29,307 nt of DNA from Candidatus Saccharimonadota bacterium. Its GTDB lineage: Bacteria; Patescibacteriota; Saccharimonadia; Saccharimonadales; Saccharimonadaceae. Where the stretch lies: NCBI GenBank assembly GCA_017964115.1, contig JAGCSL010000073.1:1-29307 (forward strand), in the 5' to 3' direction. Within the stretch, counting starts at the first letter, position 1; each line of letters opens with the position of its first letter. Below are positions 21,620-29,307 of this stretch, piece after piece. The position numbers were made by a program, and so were the translations under genes. A model generated the notes under the pieces. That model saw nothing but the letters and a program-made list of their open reading frames with translations. It was not told where the DNA came from and did no database searches.

Positions 21620-22567
21620 ATGCATATCCACGGGTTGGGCGTCAATGTGCGCGATATCGAAAAACGAATCCGTTTCTGCAACTATCTTTCGGTTGCGCAG
21701 ATTTTTTTGCAGGACAACATTTTACTGAATCGCCCACTCAGCTCTTCGGATATTAAGCCACGTCTACTCGGGCACTGGGGCTCTTGTCCTGGTATCAATA
21801 TTGCCTATGCGAATCTCAAAGCGCGTTTTCCGCAAATGCAATTTATTCTTGGCCCTGGGCATGGTTTTCCAGCTCTACAGGCCAACCTGTTTTATGATGG
21901 AGATCTTGCCGAATACTATCCCGAAGCTACGTCGAATTTACATGGCTTAGAGTATCTTTGTAAAGAGTTTTCCTGGCCATATGGCTTTCCGAGCCATGCC
22001 AGCCCAGCTACTCCGGGCGTAATTTCCGAAGGTGGTGAACTTGGTTATTCGCTTGCGACCGCTTATGGCGCTGCGCTTGGTCGCCCAGAAAAGTTCATCG
22101 CAGTTTTAATTGGCGATGGCGAGCTTGAAACTGCTACGGCAGTCGGAAGCTTGAATCTCAATAAGCTACTCACGTCGAAAAACAATGGCCATGTTTTGCC
22201 GATTTTACATCTCAACGGTTATAAAATCTCTGCGCCAACACTATATGGTCGCAGCAGCGAGCGTGAATTGCTGAATCTATTTCGCGGTTTTGGCTATGAT
22301 CCAGTAATTATTGACGGTACTAATACGGAAGAATTCCAGATGGCGCTGAGCGAACTAAAGACGAACACCTTCATTATTATGAAGACGCCAAAAGGCTTCA
22401 CTGGTCCAAAAGAGCTAGATGGTAAGAAGCTTGAAGGAAATTGCGCTTCACACCAAGTTCCGCTACCAAAAGCGAAGAGCGATCCGAAACAACTGAAAAT
22501 GTTACAAGAATGGTTAGAATCATATAATTTTAAGGAGTTGTACGATGAGTTTACCGACGAGCGTTGA
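21620..22567 (+). CDS. Phosphoketolase, N-terminal (TPP-binding) subunit
   Basis: First part of a split phosphoketolase (315 residues), which cleaves xylulose-5-phosphate and/or fructose-6-phosphate with phosphate to acetyl-phosphate. Visible motifs are GHWGSCPG, LGPGHGFPA, SHASPATPGVISEGGELGYSL, the TPP/Mg motif IGDGELE with a following Asn, LPILHLNGYKI, the TPKGFTGP segment and the ASHQVPL histidine. These match residues 40-340 of the usual single-chain enzyme of about 800 residues. The chain ends in the linker between the PP and Pyr domains, and the C-terminal half is the next gene, overlapping by 23 bases in another frame. The usual linker region is largely missing. The mRNA is predicted leaderless. 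Confidence 0.9.
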   Translation: MHIHGLGVNVRDIEKRIRFCNYLSVAQIFLQDNILLNRPLSSSDIKPRLLGHWGSCPGINIAYANLKARFPQMQFILGPGHGFPALQANLFYDGDLAEYYPEATSNLHGLEYLCKEFSWPYGFPSHASPATPGVISEGGELGYSLATAYGAALGRPEKFIAVLIGDGELETATAVGSLNLNKLLTSKNNGHVLPILHLNGYKISAPTLYGRSSERELLNLFRGFGYDPVIIDGTNTEEFQMALSELKTNTFIIMKTPKGFTGPKELDGKKLEGNCASHQVPLPKAKSDPKQLKMLQEWLESYNFKELYDEFTDER

Positions 22568-23717
22568 AAAGCCTGGTTCTGAAAAATACTCCATCGCAAA
22601 GGTTTTTGGTGAAGGTTTGCGTGACGAGATGAACAAGCATGACGACTTCTACTTTTTCTCGCCAGACGAAACGACTTCGAACCGGCTGAGTGGCGTTTAC
22701 GAAGCCTCAAGTCGCGCCTGGGTGCGCGCGATTGAACCATGGGATGTAAGTCTCGCTAAGGACGGTCGAGTCATTGAAATGTTGTCCGAAAACGTTCTCT
22801 TCGCTACGATGGCAGGGCATATTCTAAGTGGCGGTCGTGGTTGCATGACTTCTTACGAATCATTTTTGCCGATTGTTTCCTCGCAACTTGATCAACATCT
22901 TAAATTCCTCAAACAGGCCAAGGAAGCTTCCTGGCGTCCACGCTATCAAGCTTTAAATATCCTGTCTACTTCCTGTTGGCAGCGCCAAGATCATAATGGC
23001 TACACGCATCAGAATCCGGCGCTAATCTCTAATTTGCTAGCCAAGCCAAGCAATGAAGTTAACTGCTTGTTCCCAGTCGACGACGTAGCGGCTGCGGCGG
23101 CTTGGGAATTTATGACTCGCACTAAAGATGTCGTTAACCTTACGACTTTCAATAAAGTCGAGCTTCCACGCTGGATCGATATTAATCATGCCCGTTTTCA
23201 ATTGACTAATGGCGGTGCATCGATTTTTCAATTCGCATCAGACGATAATCCAGAGATCATTGTTTGTGGTATTGGTGATATTCCGACCGTTGAAGCTCTC
23301 GAAGGTATTAAGATTGCTAAAGAAGAAGTTCCAGATTTGCGCGTACGCTTCGTAGGTGTGGCGGCATTATCCTATGGTGCCATCGGTACTACCGAGAATA
23401 AGCTCAAACCAAACGACTTCAACGATTACTTTACGCCAGATAAGCCTATCGTAGTAAGCTTCCATGGTTATCCGGAAACTGCGTTTGGCATTTTCTCACA
23501 CTATGCTAGTCCATATCGCCTCGATATTCACGGCTATCAAGATCAGGGCTCTACAACTTCGCCAATGGACGAGCTTGCGCGCAATGGTTGCTCTCGTTAT
23601 GATATAGCGGCCAGTATCCTCGAGCGCTCTGGACACTATGGTTTTATGCATAAATTCCAAGACATTATTGTCGAGAATGCTCATTATGCTAGCCAATTTG
23701 GCATTGATCAAGACTAA
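22545..23717 (+). CDS. Phosphoketolase, C-terminal subunit
   Basis: Second part of the split phosphoketolase (390 residues), with the pyrimidine-binding and C-terminal domains. Motifs are SPDETTSNRL (with the conserved Glu), SGGRGCMTSYESF, WQRQDHNGYTHQNP (active-site histidines), the FPVDDVAAAA segment, and YQDQGSTTSPMD near the end. Its ATG lies inside the last codons of the N-terminal gene with its own AAGGAG eight bases upstream, arguing for two real chains rather than a sequencing frameshift. The combined 705 residues are about 100 shorter than typical. The TPP site needs both halves, so the proteins should form a complex as in split transketolases. Acetate kinase follows. Confidence 0.9.
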   Translation: MSLPTSVEKPGSEKYSIAKVFGEGLRDEMNKHDDFYFFSPDETTSNRLSGVYEASSRAWVRAIEPWDVSLAKDGRVIEMLSENVLFATMAGHILSGGRGCMTSYESFLPIVSSQLDQHLKFLKQAKEASWRPRYQALNILSTSCWQRQDHNGYTHQNPALISNLLAKPSNEVNCLFPVDDVAAAAAWEFMTRTKDVVNLTTFNKVELPRWIDINHARFQLTNGGASIFQFASDDNPEIIVCGIGDIPTVEALEGIKIAKEEVPDLRVRFVGVAALSYGAIGTTENKLKPNDFNDYFTPDKPIVVSFHGYPETAFGIFSHYASPYRLDIHGYQDQGSTTSPMDELARNGCSRYDIAASILERSGHYGFMHKFQDIIVENAHYASQFGIDQD

Positions 23718-23752
23718 TTTACTCTAATCTATCCGTTACGACACCGCAGTGA

Positions 23753-23761
23753 TGGTATAAT
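23753..23761 (+). promoter_or_regulatory. Extended -10 of leaderless ackA
   Basis: TGG plus TATAAT (23756-23761), then six bases and ATG 23768. No Shine-Dalgarno sequence. Confidence 0.75.
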
Positions 23762-23767
23762 ACCACC

Positions 23768-24970
23768 ATGAGTAAACTATTTCTTATCACTAATCCAGGT
23801 AGCGCCAGCCGCAAGTACGCCCTCTATGATGGCGAAGATCTTATGGCGCAGTTCCATTTTGAGTACGAAGGCAAAAAAGTTGTTTGTACTATCAAGGATG
23901 TCGATGATGGCAACAAAAAGATTAAGCCGGCCATTTCGGACCTTAATGACGCAATTACAATTTTGCCAAAAATCTTAGCCGACGAACAATATGTTACCGG
24001 TCAACATAAACTAGAAGCTGTCGTCGTGCGCATTGTTGCGCCTGGCGACTATTTCACCGAAGACCATATTGTCGATGAAGAATATATGAAACAGCTAAAA
24101 GAAGCTGAAAAGCGTAATCCGGTTCACGTTCCAACTACTGCGAACGAAATTCGTGGTATTCGTAAATGCTTCAAAGGTGTTAAAATCATTTCTATTTCCG
24201 ATTCCGCCTTCCACTGGGAAAAGCCAGATACCTACAAATATTACAGCTTTGATACCGAATTGGCAGACAAGTACGAAATTAAACGCTATGGCTATCATGG
24301 TTTAAGCTATGCCTACATTTCTCGCTACATGAAAGAGCAGGGCATTTTGCCAGAAAAATTGGTTGTCATGCATCTTGGTTCAGGCTCGAGTGTTTCGGCT
24401 ATCTTGAATGGTAAAGCTATGGATAATTCCATGGGTTATACACCGCTTGAAGGCCTCGCGATGTCCACGCGCGTTGGTACAATTGACGCTGCTGCTGCAT
24501 TAAACCTTAAAAAGGCACTTAAAATTAGTTCTGACGAAGAGTTTTTGCTCTATCTCAACAAAAAATGTGGTCTGCTCGGTCTTTCCGGCCTTTCCGATGA
24601 TATGCGCGAAGTTATTCAAGCGCGTGACGAGGGTGATCTTCGCGCTAGCTTGGCTCACTCAATCTTCGTTTATCGTATTCAGAGTTATGTTGGCCAAATG
24701 GCGGCTACACTTGGCGGTATTGACGCCTTGGTCTTTGCCGGTACAATCGGTGAACGTTCGGATGAAATTCGTCGTTTTGTAACTCAGAAGATGGGATATC
24801 TCGGCTTTAAGCTCGACGAAAATAAGAATTTGGCGCCTGAATTTACTGGTCGCTATGCCTTGATTTCTACCAACGATTCGAAGCCGATTTACATTGTCTT
24901 TACGGACGAAACTGCGCAAATGATTTATCGTGCGCAAAAGTTCCTTAAGGGCGAAACCGAAGAAGCTTAA
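23768..24970 (+). CDS. ackA: Acetate kinase (divergent)
   Basis: An ASKHA-fold kinase of 400 residues converting acetyl-phosphate and ADP to acetate and ATP. The N-terminal phosphate loop NPGSASRK gives Asn9, Ser12, Ser14 and Lys16. The catalytic Arg (VVVRIV), Asp (SDSAFH), His (YGYHG), His (MHLGSG), Arg (MSTRVG) and C-terminal Glu (FTDETA) are present. Several otherwise conserved positions differ: HGG after the first Arg is APG, the His of LHNP is Arg, and the Asn in HLGNG is Ser. It lies downstream of the phosphoketolase pair but has its own leaderless promoter. It most likely captures the ATP from phosphoketolase-derived acetyl-phosphate; the acyl specificity is not certain. Confidence 0.9.
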   Translation: MSKLFLITNPGSASRKYALYDGEDLMAQFHFEYEGKKVVCTIKDVDDGNKKIKPAISDLNDAITILPKILADEQYVTGQHKLEAVVVRIVAPGDYFTEDHIVDEEYMKQLKEAEKRNPVHVPTTANEIRGIRKCFKGVKIISISDSAFHWEKPDTYKYYSFDTELADKYEIKRYGYHGLSYAYISRYMKEQGILPEKLVVMHLGSGSSVSAILNGKAMDNSMGYTPLEGLAMSTRVGTIDAAAALNLKKALKISSDEEFLLYLNKKCGLLGLSGLSDDMREVIQARDEGDLRASLAHSIFVYRIQSYVGQMAATLGGIDALVFAGTIGERSDEIRRFVTQKMGYLGFKLDENKNLAPEFTGRYALISTNDSKPIYIVFTDETAQMIYRAQKFLKGETEEA

Positions 24971-24983
24971 CGAATAAAATCTC

Positions 24984-25010
24984 AAAGAGAGCCCCCAGGG
25001 GCTCTTTTTG
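24984..25010 (+). terminator. Rho-independent terminator after ackA
   Basis: AGAGCCC (24988-24994) pairs with GGGCTCT (24999-25005), followed by a T-run. Confidence 0.9.
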
Positions 25011-25011
25011 A

Positions 25012-25020
25012 TGTTACACT
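25012..25020 (+). promoter_or_regulatory. Extended -10 of leaderless pepN
   Basis: TGT plus TACACT (25015-25020), six bases, then ATG 25027. It begins two bases after the ackA terminator. Confidence 0.65.
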
Positions 25021-25026
25021 TAATAT

Positions 25027-27408
25027 ATGGAGAGATTTTTAAATTACTTTGTCCCGTCGCACTACGATTTGGACTTGCAGATTAACACTGAAAAAACCTT
25101 AATTACCGCCACCGCTACGATTTATGGCGACGCTAAAACCGATAATATCAAGTTGCATGCCGTGAAGCTCGATATTCAGAGCCTTACGCTTGATGGTATG
25201 CCAGTTGATGATTATCTATATTTGGACGATGTTCTGCAAATTCATAATCTTACTCCCGGTAATCATGAAATTATCATTAAATATACCGCGCCAATTACGC
25301 CAGATATGGAGGGCGTATATCTTTCGACCTATGAAGCTAATGGCGTCACGGAAAATATCGTTGCTACGCAGTTTGAATCTCATTATGCGCGCCAATGTTT
25401 TCCGTGCGTCGATGAACCGGCCGCTAAAGCAACCTTCACGCTTAATATTTCTTCAGCTGACAAAACCGATACGATTCTCTCCAATATGCCGATTGCCTCT
25501 GAAGGTATAAATGGCAATTATAAAGTTGTGAGTTTTGTCGAGTCGCCGAAGATGTCAACGTATTTAGTTGCCTTCGCGCTTGGCCATTTTGTTGCTTATG
25601 AAACCACCTCGCAACACGGTGTCAAAATTACGACTTATGCTGGCATCCACCAAGATGCCAATGATTTGAAATTCGCCGGCGATTTTGCTGCTGACGTTTT
25701 GGATTTTTACGACAACTGTTTCAGCACTCCATTTCCACTGCCAAAAATGGATCTTTTGGCCTTGCCGGATTTTGAATCTGGTGCAATGGAAAACTGGGGG
25801 CTTGTTACCTTCCGCGAGATTTGCTTACTCTGCAATGAATCCTCGTCGCAAGACGTGCGCCAATATGTCGCCATTGTGATTGCGCACGAATTGTCGCACA
25901 TGTGGTTTGGCGATTTGGTCACCATGGCATGGTGGGATGATTTATGGCTCAATGAGTCATTTGCGAACATGATGGAAGTTTATTCTACGGATAAAATTCG
26001 CCCAGAACTACGTGCTTGGGAAGATTTTTATCTTACGGCAGTTTTACAATCTCTCCAACGCGATAGCCTACCGGGCGTCCAGCCGGTCAAGGTTGACGTT
26101 AATAATGTTGAAGATATTTCAAATCTCTTTGATGGCGCCATTGTTTATGGTAAAGGTTCACACTTATTACTAATGCTTATGCGCGCCATGGGTGAAAATA
26201 ATTTCTTCGCTGGCCTCAAAGATTACTTTGCGGTCCATCAGTACAGCAATACGACCGCCGATGATTTATGGGACGCACTCACGCCATATGCTAGCTTTAA
26301 TGTACGAGAATTTATGACACCATGGCTTACGCAGCCGGGCTTTCCAGTTGTTAGCGACGATATTCAATCACGTTTCCTAATTACCGGCGAAACCGATTCG
26401 TCGCAATATCCAATCATGAATCAGAGCGATGATTTATCTGGTCATTACATTATCAAGCTTAGTGATGAAGAGCTCGCGGCTAAGATTTCGCAGCTATCGT
26501 CACTCAACCAAGAGCAAAAACTGCGCCTATTAATCGATCGCCGCATGCTTGCTAAAACCGACTACGTTTCGAGCGCGTCGCTTTTGCCACTCGTCAGCGC
26601 CTTTGCGCACGAAACTGATTCCTGCATTTGGGACTTAGTTGCTGCTATTATTTCCGATCTCAAGATTTTCTTCGATCCAAATACAAAAGAGAAGATTCAG
26701 TTCAAGAAGTTTGTGCGCAATTTAGCAATGCCAAATTACCAGCGACTTGGCGTTGCGCCACGCGCTGAAGACACTTACGACGATATAGAATTGCGCTCGA
26801 CTATCATGGGCATGATGCTATATTCGGGCGACATAGATTTCGTTAAGTCTGTCGAGAATGCCTACATGGATCAAGACATCAAGGAAGTTAACGCCGATTT
26901 ACGCTGGATTGTCGGTTCCACTTTAGTTAAGGCTCACGATAATCTTTGTGGTCCATATTTTGAAATATACAAGGCAACGCCGGATTCTGCGCTTAAGCGC
27001 GATTTGGTTGACGCCATTTCGACCACGAAGAATCGTAAAACTGCGCTTAGTCTATTTGACCACCTCAATGATGGTACTGTACGCACTCAGGATCGCCTCT
27101 CGTTCTACTTACGATTGCTCAAAAATTATCTCGTTCGCAATGAGGCGCTTGATTGGATGTACCAGAACTGGGATTGGCTCTATCAAGACGAAGGGGATAA
27201 AACTATTCCAGAATATCCACGTTATTCAGCAAATTATATTCGCAAAGACGGGGAAGCTAAGAAGTTTAAAGAATTCTTCGACCAACATAAAGACGAAAAG
27301 ATTCTTAGCCGTGATATTGCAATTGCATATTCGGAAATTGACGCACGACTCGCTTTAATAGCGGCCGACCAGAAGGCTATCTTTGAATACCTAAAAGGTT
27401 TAAGATAA
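25027..27408 (+). CDS. pepN: M1 family metallo-aminopeptidase
   Basis: A zinc aminopeptidase of 793 residues that removes N-terminal amino acids from peptides. The exopeptidase motif GAMEN (252-256) is present. The zinc site is HELSH (His287, Glu288, His291) with Glu310 in LWLNES as third ligand, and Tyr374 in AIVYGKG is the catalytic tyrosine. The N-terminal beta domain and C-terminal helical ERAP1-like domain are of normal length. No signal peptide is visible, so the enzyme is cytoplasmic or leaves by another route. For a nutrient-dependent small-genome bacterium it fits scavenging of host peptides. The mRNA is predicted leaderless, and a small membrane protein gene follows 21 bases later. 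Confidence 0.95.
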   Translation: MERFLNYFVPSHYDLDLQINTEKTLITATATIYGDAKTDNIKLHAVKLDIQSLTLDGMPVDDYLYLDDVLQIHNLTPGNHEIIIKYTAPITPDMEGVYLSTYEANGVTENIVATQFESHYARQCFPCVDEPAAKATFTLNISSADKTDTILSNMPIASEGINGNYKVVSFVESPKMSTYLVAFALGHFVAYETTSQHGVKITTYAGIHQDANDLKFAGDFAADVLDFYDNCFSTPFPLPKMDLLALPDFESGAMENWGLVTFREICLLCNESSSQDVRQYVAIVIAHELSHMWFGDLVTMAWWDDLWLNESFANMMEVYSTDKIRPELRAWEDFYLTAVLQSLQRDSLPGVQPVKVDVNNVEDISNLFDGAIVYGKGSHLLLMLMRAMGENNFFAGLKDYFAVHQYSNTTADDLWDALTPYASFNVREFMTPWLTQPGFPVVSDDIQSRFLITGETDSSQYPIMNQSDDLSGHYIIKLSDEELAAKISQLSSLNQEQKLRLLIDRRMLAKTDYVSSASLLPLVSAFAHETDSCIWDLVAAIISDLKIFFDPNTKEKIQFKKFVRNLAMPNYQRLGVAPRAEDTYDDIELRSTIMGMMLYSGDIDFVKSVENAYMDQDIKEVNADLRWIVGSTLVKAHDNLCGPYFEIYKATPDSALKRDLVDAISTTKNRKTALSLFDHLNDGTVRTQDRLSFYLRLLKNYLVRNEALDWMYQNWDWLYQDEGDKTIPEYPRYSANYIRKDGEAKKFKEFFDQHKDEKILSRDIAIAYSEIDARLALIAADQKAIFEYLKGLR

Positions 27409-27429
27409 TACAAGTAGAAAAGGATGGGC

Positions 27430-28020
27430 ATGACGAAATATAAAAATAGTACTTCTACCAACAAGCGAACGCGTCTAGAGAATCAGATGAATGGACGCCG
27501 GGCGACTGCAATTGCTTGGGGGTCGTTCGTTATCAATATTATAATAATGTGTCTTTATTCTTACCTTTCCTTTCTCACCGCAAAACATGCTCAACGTATC
27601 ATTATGGGGCGTGGCGGTAGCTTCGATGGCGCAGTTGTAGTCCTTTTTCCATACCTTGCGGCTTTTTCGGGGATAGTTCTGGCGGCCATTAATATCTATG
27701 CCGCCGTGAGACAACCATATATCCGTTATGCGAAAAACTCTAAAACAGTCAGCTATCTATATCGTGACCTACTCTTGATGGATATTTTTTATCTATTATT
27801 CCCCATGCTGCCACTAGTTTTTAGTGATGTACCAGTTATTTTAATGATTCTTTGCCTATTTCAATGGGGTGTCATGATTGCATTAGCATTATCTCCTTTT
27901 AATTTTCGCCACCGGAGTGCTATTAGTGCAGAGAAAACCAAACGCTATTCGCATGCTCTTTATTTCTTCGCAGTGCTTCAAATATTAGCCTTTATTGTCG
28001 TAGTTTTTATGAATATTTAG
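27430..28020 (+). CDS. Four-pass membrane protein downstream of pepN
   Basis: A 196-residue hypothetical protein. A basic Lys/Arg/Asn-rich N-terminus (about 1-24) is followed by four predicted transmembrane helices (about 27-48, 66-90, 115-137 and 172-194), with a long positively charged loop between the second and third. I prefer ATG 27430 because AAAGG lies six bases upstream; the ATG six bases earlier overlaps that site. It probably shares the pepN transcript. No family was recognised and no terminator was found after it before the rRNA promoter. Confidence 0.7.
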   Translation: MTKYKNSTSTNKRTRLENQMNGRRATAIAWGSFVINIIIMCLYSYLSFLTAKHAQRIIMGRGGSFDGAVVVLFPYLAAFSGIVLAAINIYAAVRQPYIRYAKNSKTVSYLYRDLLLMDIFYLLFPMLPLVFSDVPVILMILCLFQWGVMIALALSPFNFRHRSAISAEKTKRYSHALYFFAVLQILAFIVVVFMNI

Positions 28021-28092
28021 CCTAATTGCCCCTGAAAAACCACCAATACACCCCAAAAACGTCAAAAAAGTCAAAAATCTTCAAAAAAACCC

Positions 28093-28121
28093 TTGCTTTA
28101 GGTCAACTTTTGCGCTAATAT
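28093..28121 (+). promoter_or_regulatory. Promoter of the 23S rRNA unit
   Basis: TTGCTT (28093-28098), 17-base spacer, TAATAT (28116-28121). The predicted start is near 28128. The A-rich stretch 28021-28092 upstream shows no gene or clear terminator. Confidence 0.65.
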
Positions 28122-28127
28122 AAGAAC

Positions 28128-28328
28128 AGTTTTTGTTCAAGTTCATTTCTGAACCTCTGAAATTAGTCTGATAAACTGCGAAATAGATAGAAAACATGCT
28201 ATTTTCTTCGCTCCAAATTTATCTTTTAACAATTTGATTAGACAACGAAAGAAATTTAATTGACGGTATTGCGAGAAATCGCAAACGCTAGTATTTGAAT
28301 GTCAATTACTAGTTAAGTCAATGCATAA
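28128..28328 (+). promoter_or_regulatory. 23S rRNA leader with boxA and processing stems
   Basis: About 200 bases between promoter and mature 23S. A GCGAAATAG...CTATTTTCTTCGC hairpin (about 28178-28211) is followed by a boxA-like element at 28220-28246 containing TCTTTTAACAATTTG and ATTAGACAA, close to the E. coli rrn leader boxA and the bases after it. Next, TAATTGAC (28257-28264) pairs with GTCAATTA (28301-28308), enclosing TTGCGA-GAAA-TCGCAA (28269-28284), a candidate processing stem. Antitermination through NusB/S10 is known for such boxA elements; here it is inferred. Confidence 0.7.
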
Positions 28329-29307
28329 AAAGGTACATAAGGGCACTGATAGTGGATGCCTTGACATTTACAACCGATGAAGGACGTAGAACTCTGCGAT
28401 AAGCTTCGGGTAGCTGAGAACAAGCTTTGATCCGGAGATTTCCGAATGGGGAAACCTAATTCAAGTCATGTTGAATTGCCATTGCCTGAACACATAGGGC
28501 AACGAGACGGGAACCAGCCGAACTGAATCATCTTAGTAGGTTGAGGAAAAGAAAATAACCAATGATTCCGAAAGTAGTGGCGAGCGAAATTGGAATAGTC
28601 TAAACCTCAAGATAACCTTACGGGTTAACGCCCAGAGTTATTAGGGGTGTTGCGTGTTTACACAATTTTTATGCTGAGCAGTTAAGCTTGCTTGACCGTT
28701 CGGCATAAAAACCAACAGCGTTAACTGAGTGGATGAGTATCATAGTTGTTAGCGGAAGCGTTTGAATGGCGCGCCAAAGATGGTGAAAGCCCAGTATGCG
28801 AAAACAACTATTAGAACTTATATGTGTTTTCACAAGTAAAACGGGGCACGAGAAACCCTGTTTGAATCCGGCAGGACCACCTGCCAAGACTAAATATTGC
28901 AAATGATCGATAGCGAACTAGTACAGTGATGGAAAGGTGAAAAGAACCCCGGGAGGGGAGTGAAATAGATCCTGAAACTCAGTGCCTACAACGTGTTGGA
29001 GCATGGCGAACAAAACTCATGAGTCGCGACGAAGTCGCGCAAATCAGTTTACTGATAGGTGTTCGTGAGCTTTGTTCGCCATGTGACAGCGTGCTTTTTG
29101 TAGAACGATCCAGCGAGTTAATTTTGTCGGCGAGGCTAAGTCAGATGATGGAGCCGCAGTGAAAGCGAGGGTTAATAGCCCGTCAAGTCGGAAGGATTAG
29201 ACCCGAAACCGGGTGACCTAACCATGAGCAGGTTGAAGCAGCGGTAACACGCTGTGGAGGACCGCACCGGGATACGCAGTAAAGTGTTCGGATGACTTGT
29301 GGTTAGC
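28329..29307 (+). rRNA. 23S ribosomal RNA, 5' part (runs off the window)
   Basis: The start of the large-subunit rRNA is recognisable by GTGGATGCCTTG, CGATGAAGGACGT, TTTCCGAATGGGGAAACC, GTAGTGGCGAGCGAA, AAAAGAACCCCGGGAGGGGAGTGAAA (in parts), GACCCGAAACCGGGTGACCTA and GGATGACTTGTGG. The mature 5' end at about 28329 is estimated by alignment from memory with E. coli and may be off by several bases. The window stops at about E. coli position 815, yet 979 bases are used. The excess lies in two expanded helices of domain I (about 28566-28730 and 29002-29083). No 16S or tRNA spacer precedes it. Confidence 0.95.

Noticed and set aside
22545..22567. Phosphoketolase split as a sequencing frameshift
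   Set aside because: The second frame has an ideal Shine-Dalgarno and ATG, and the sequence missing at the junction is a linker, which one indel would not remove. Not fully excluded without reads.
28669..28902. Open frame on the minus strand inside 23S
   Set aside because: It lies fully inside conserved rRNA sequence and has no promoter or ribosome site.
1..29307. CRISPR array, insertion sequence, phage or toxin-antitoxin genes
   Set aside because: No regularly spaced repeats, transposase motifs, integrase or typical toxin/antitoxin pairs were seen on either strand.
1..29307. Alternative genetic code (TGA as Gly)
   Set aside because: TGA ends several genes at expected lengths, including 918-920, 4257-4259 and 20992-20994.

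Overview
This window most likely comes from a small-genome, host-associated bacterium of the Candidate Phyla Radiation, best guess Candidatus Saccharibacteria (TM7). This placement is inferred from gene content and family resemblance; no phylogeny was run. TGA serves as a stop codon (genes ending at 920, 4259 and 20994), so the recoded Gracilibacteria/Absconditabacteria code does not apply. No mobile element or CRISPR array was found.

Layout. A plus-strand block (1-6272) carries an unknown membrane protein behind a long structured leader, exonuclease I (sbcB), an OatA-like O-acetyltransferase overlapping a single-pass helical membrane protein, an unusually short phosphotransacetylase and a small membrane protein. 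A minus-strand block (6308-17460) carries an archaeal-style glycosyltransferase/GH57 pair, a heterodimeric ABC exporter with a single-pass partner, an unknown acidic protein, a UvrD-like helicase with a nuclease-like insert and a low-complexity coiled-coil protein. A second plus-strand block (17552-end) carries two membrane proteins, a single-pass protein with a cytoplasmic EF-hand, a DHH phosphoesterase, an unknown soluble protein, a phosphoketolase split into two overlapping genes, acetate kinase, an M1 aminopeptidase with a membrane protein behind it, and the first part of 23S rRNA. tRNA-Trp(CCA) lies alone on the minus strand near 18.8 kb.

Metabolism. Phosphoketolase, acetate kinase and phosphotransacetylase form an acetyl-phosphate module that makes ATP and acetate from sugar phosphates. 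All three are atypical: split, divergent and shortened respectively. The glycosyltransferase/GH57 pair suggests alpha-glucan metabolism. OatA-like, ABC exporter and single-pass proteins suggest envelope remodelling and surface interaction.

Expression. The clearest non-textbook pattern is in the gene starts. Seven genes have an extended -10 or -10 hexamer ending exactly six bases before the ATG, so the predicted transcript starts at the A of the start codon (leaderless mRNA). Four more have an 8-10 base gap. Genes inside operons, and a few genes with strong TTGAC(T/A)-17-TATAAT promoters, use good Shine-Dalgarno sites instead. The 23S gene has no 16S within at least 28 kb upstream; it has its own promoter and a boxA antitermination element very like that of E. 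coli rrn leaders, so it looks like an unlinked rRNA unit.
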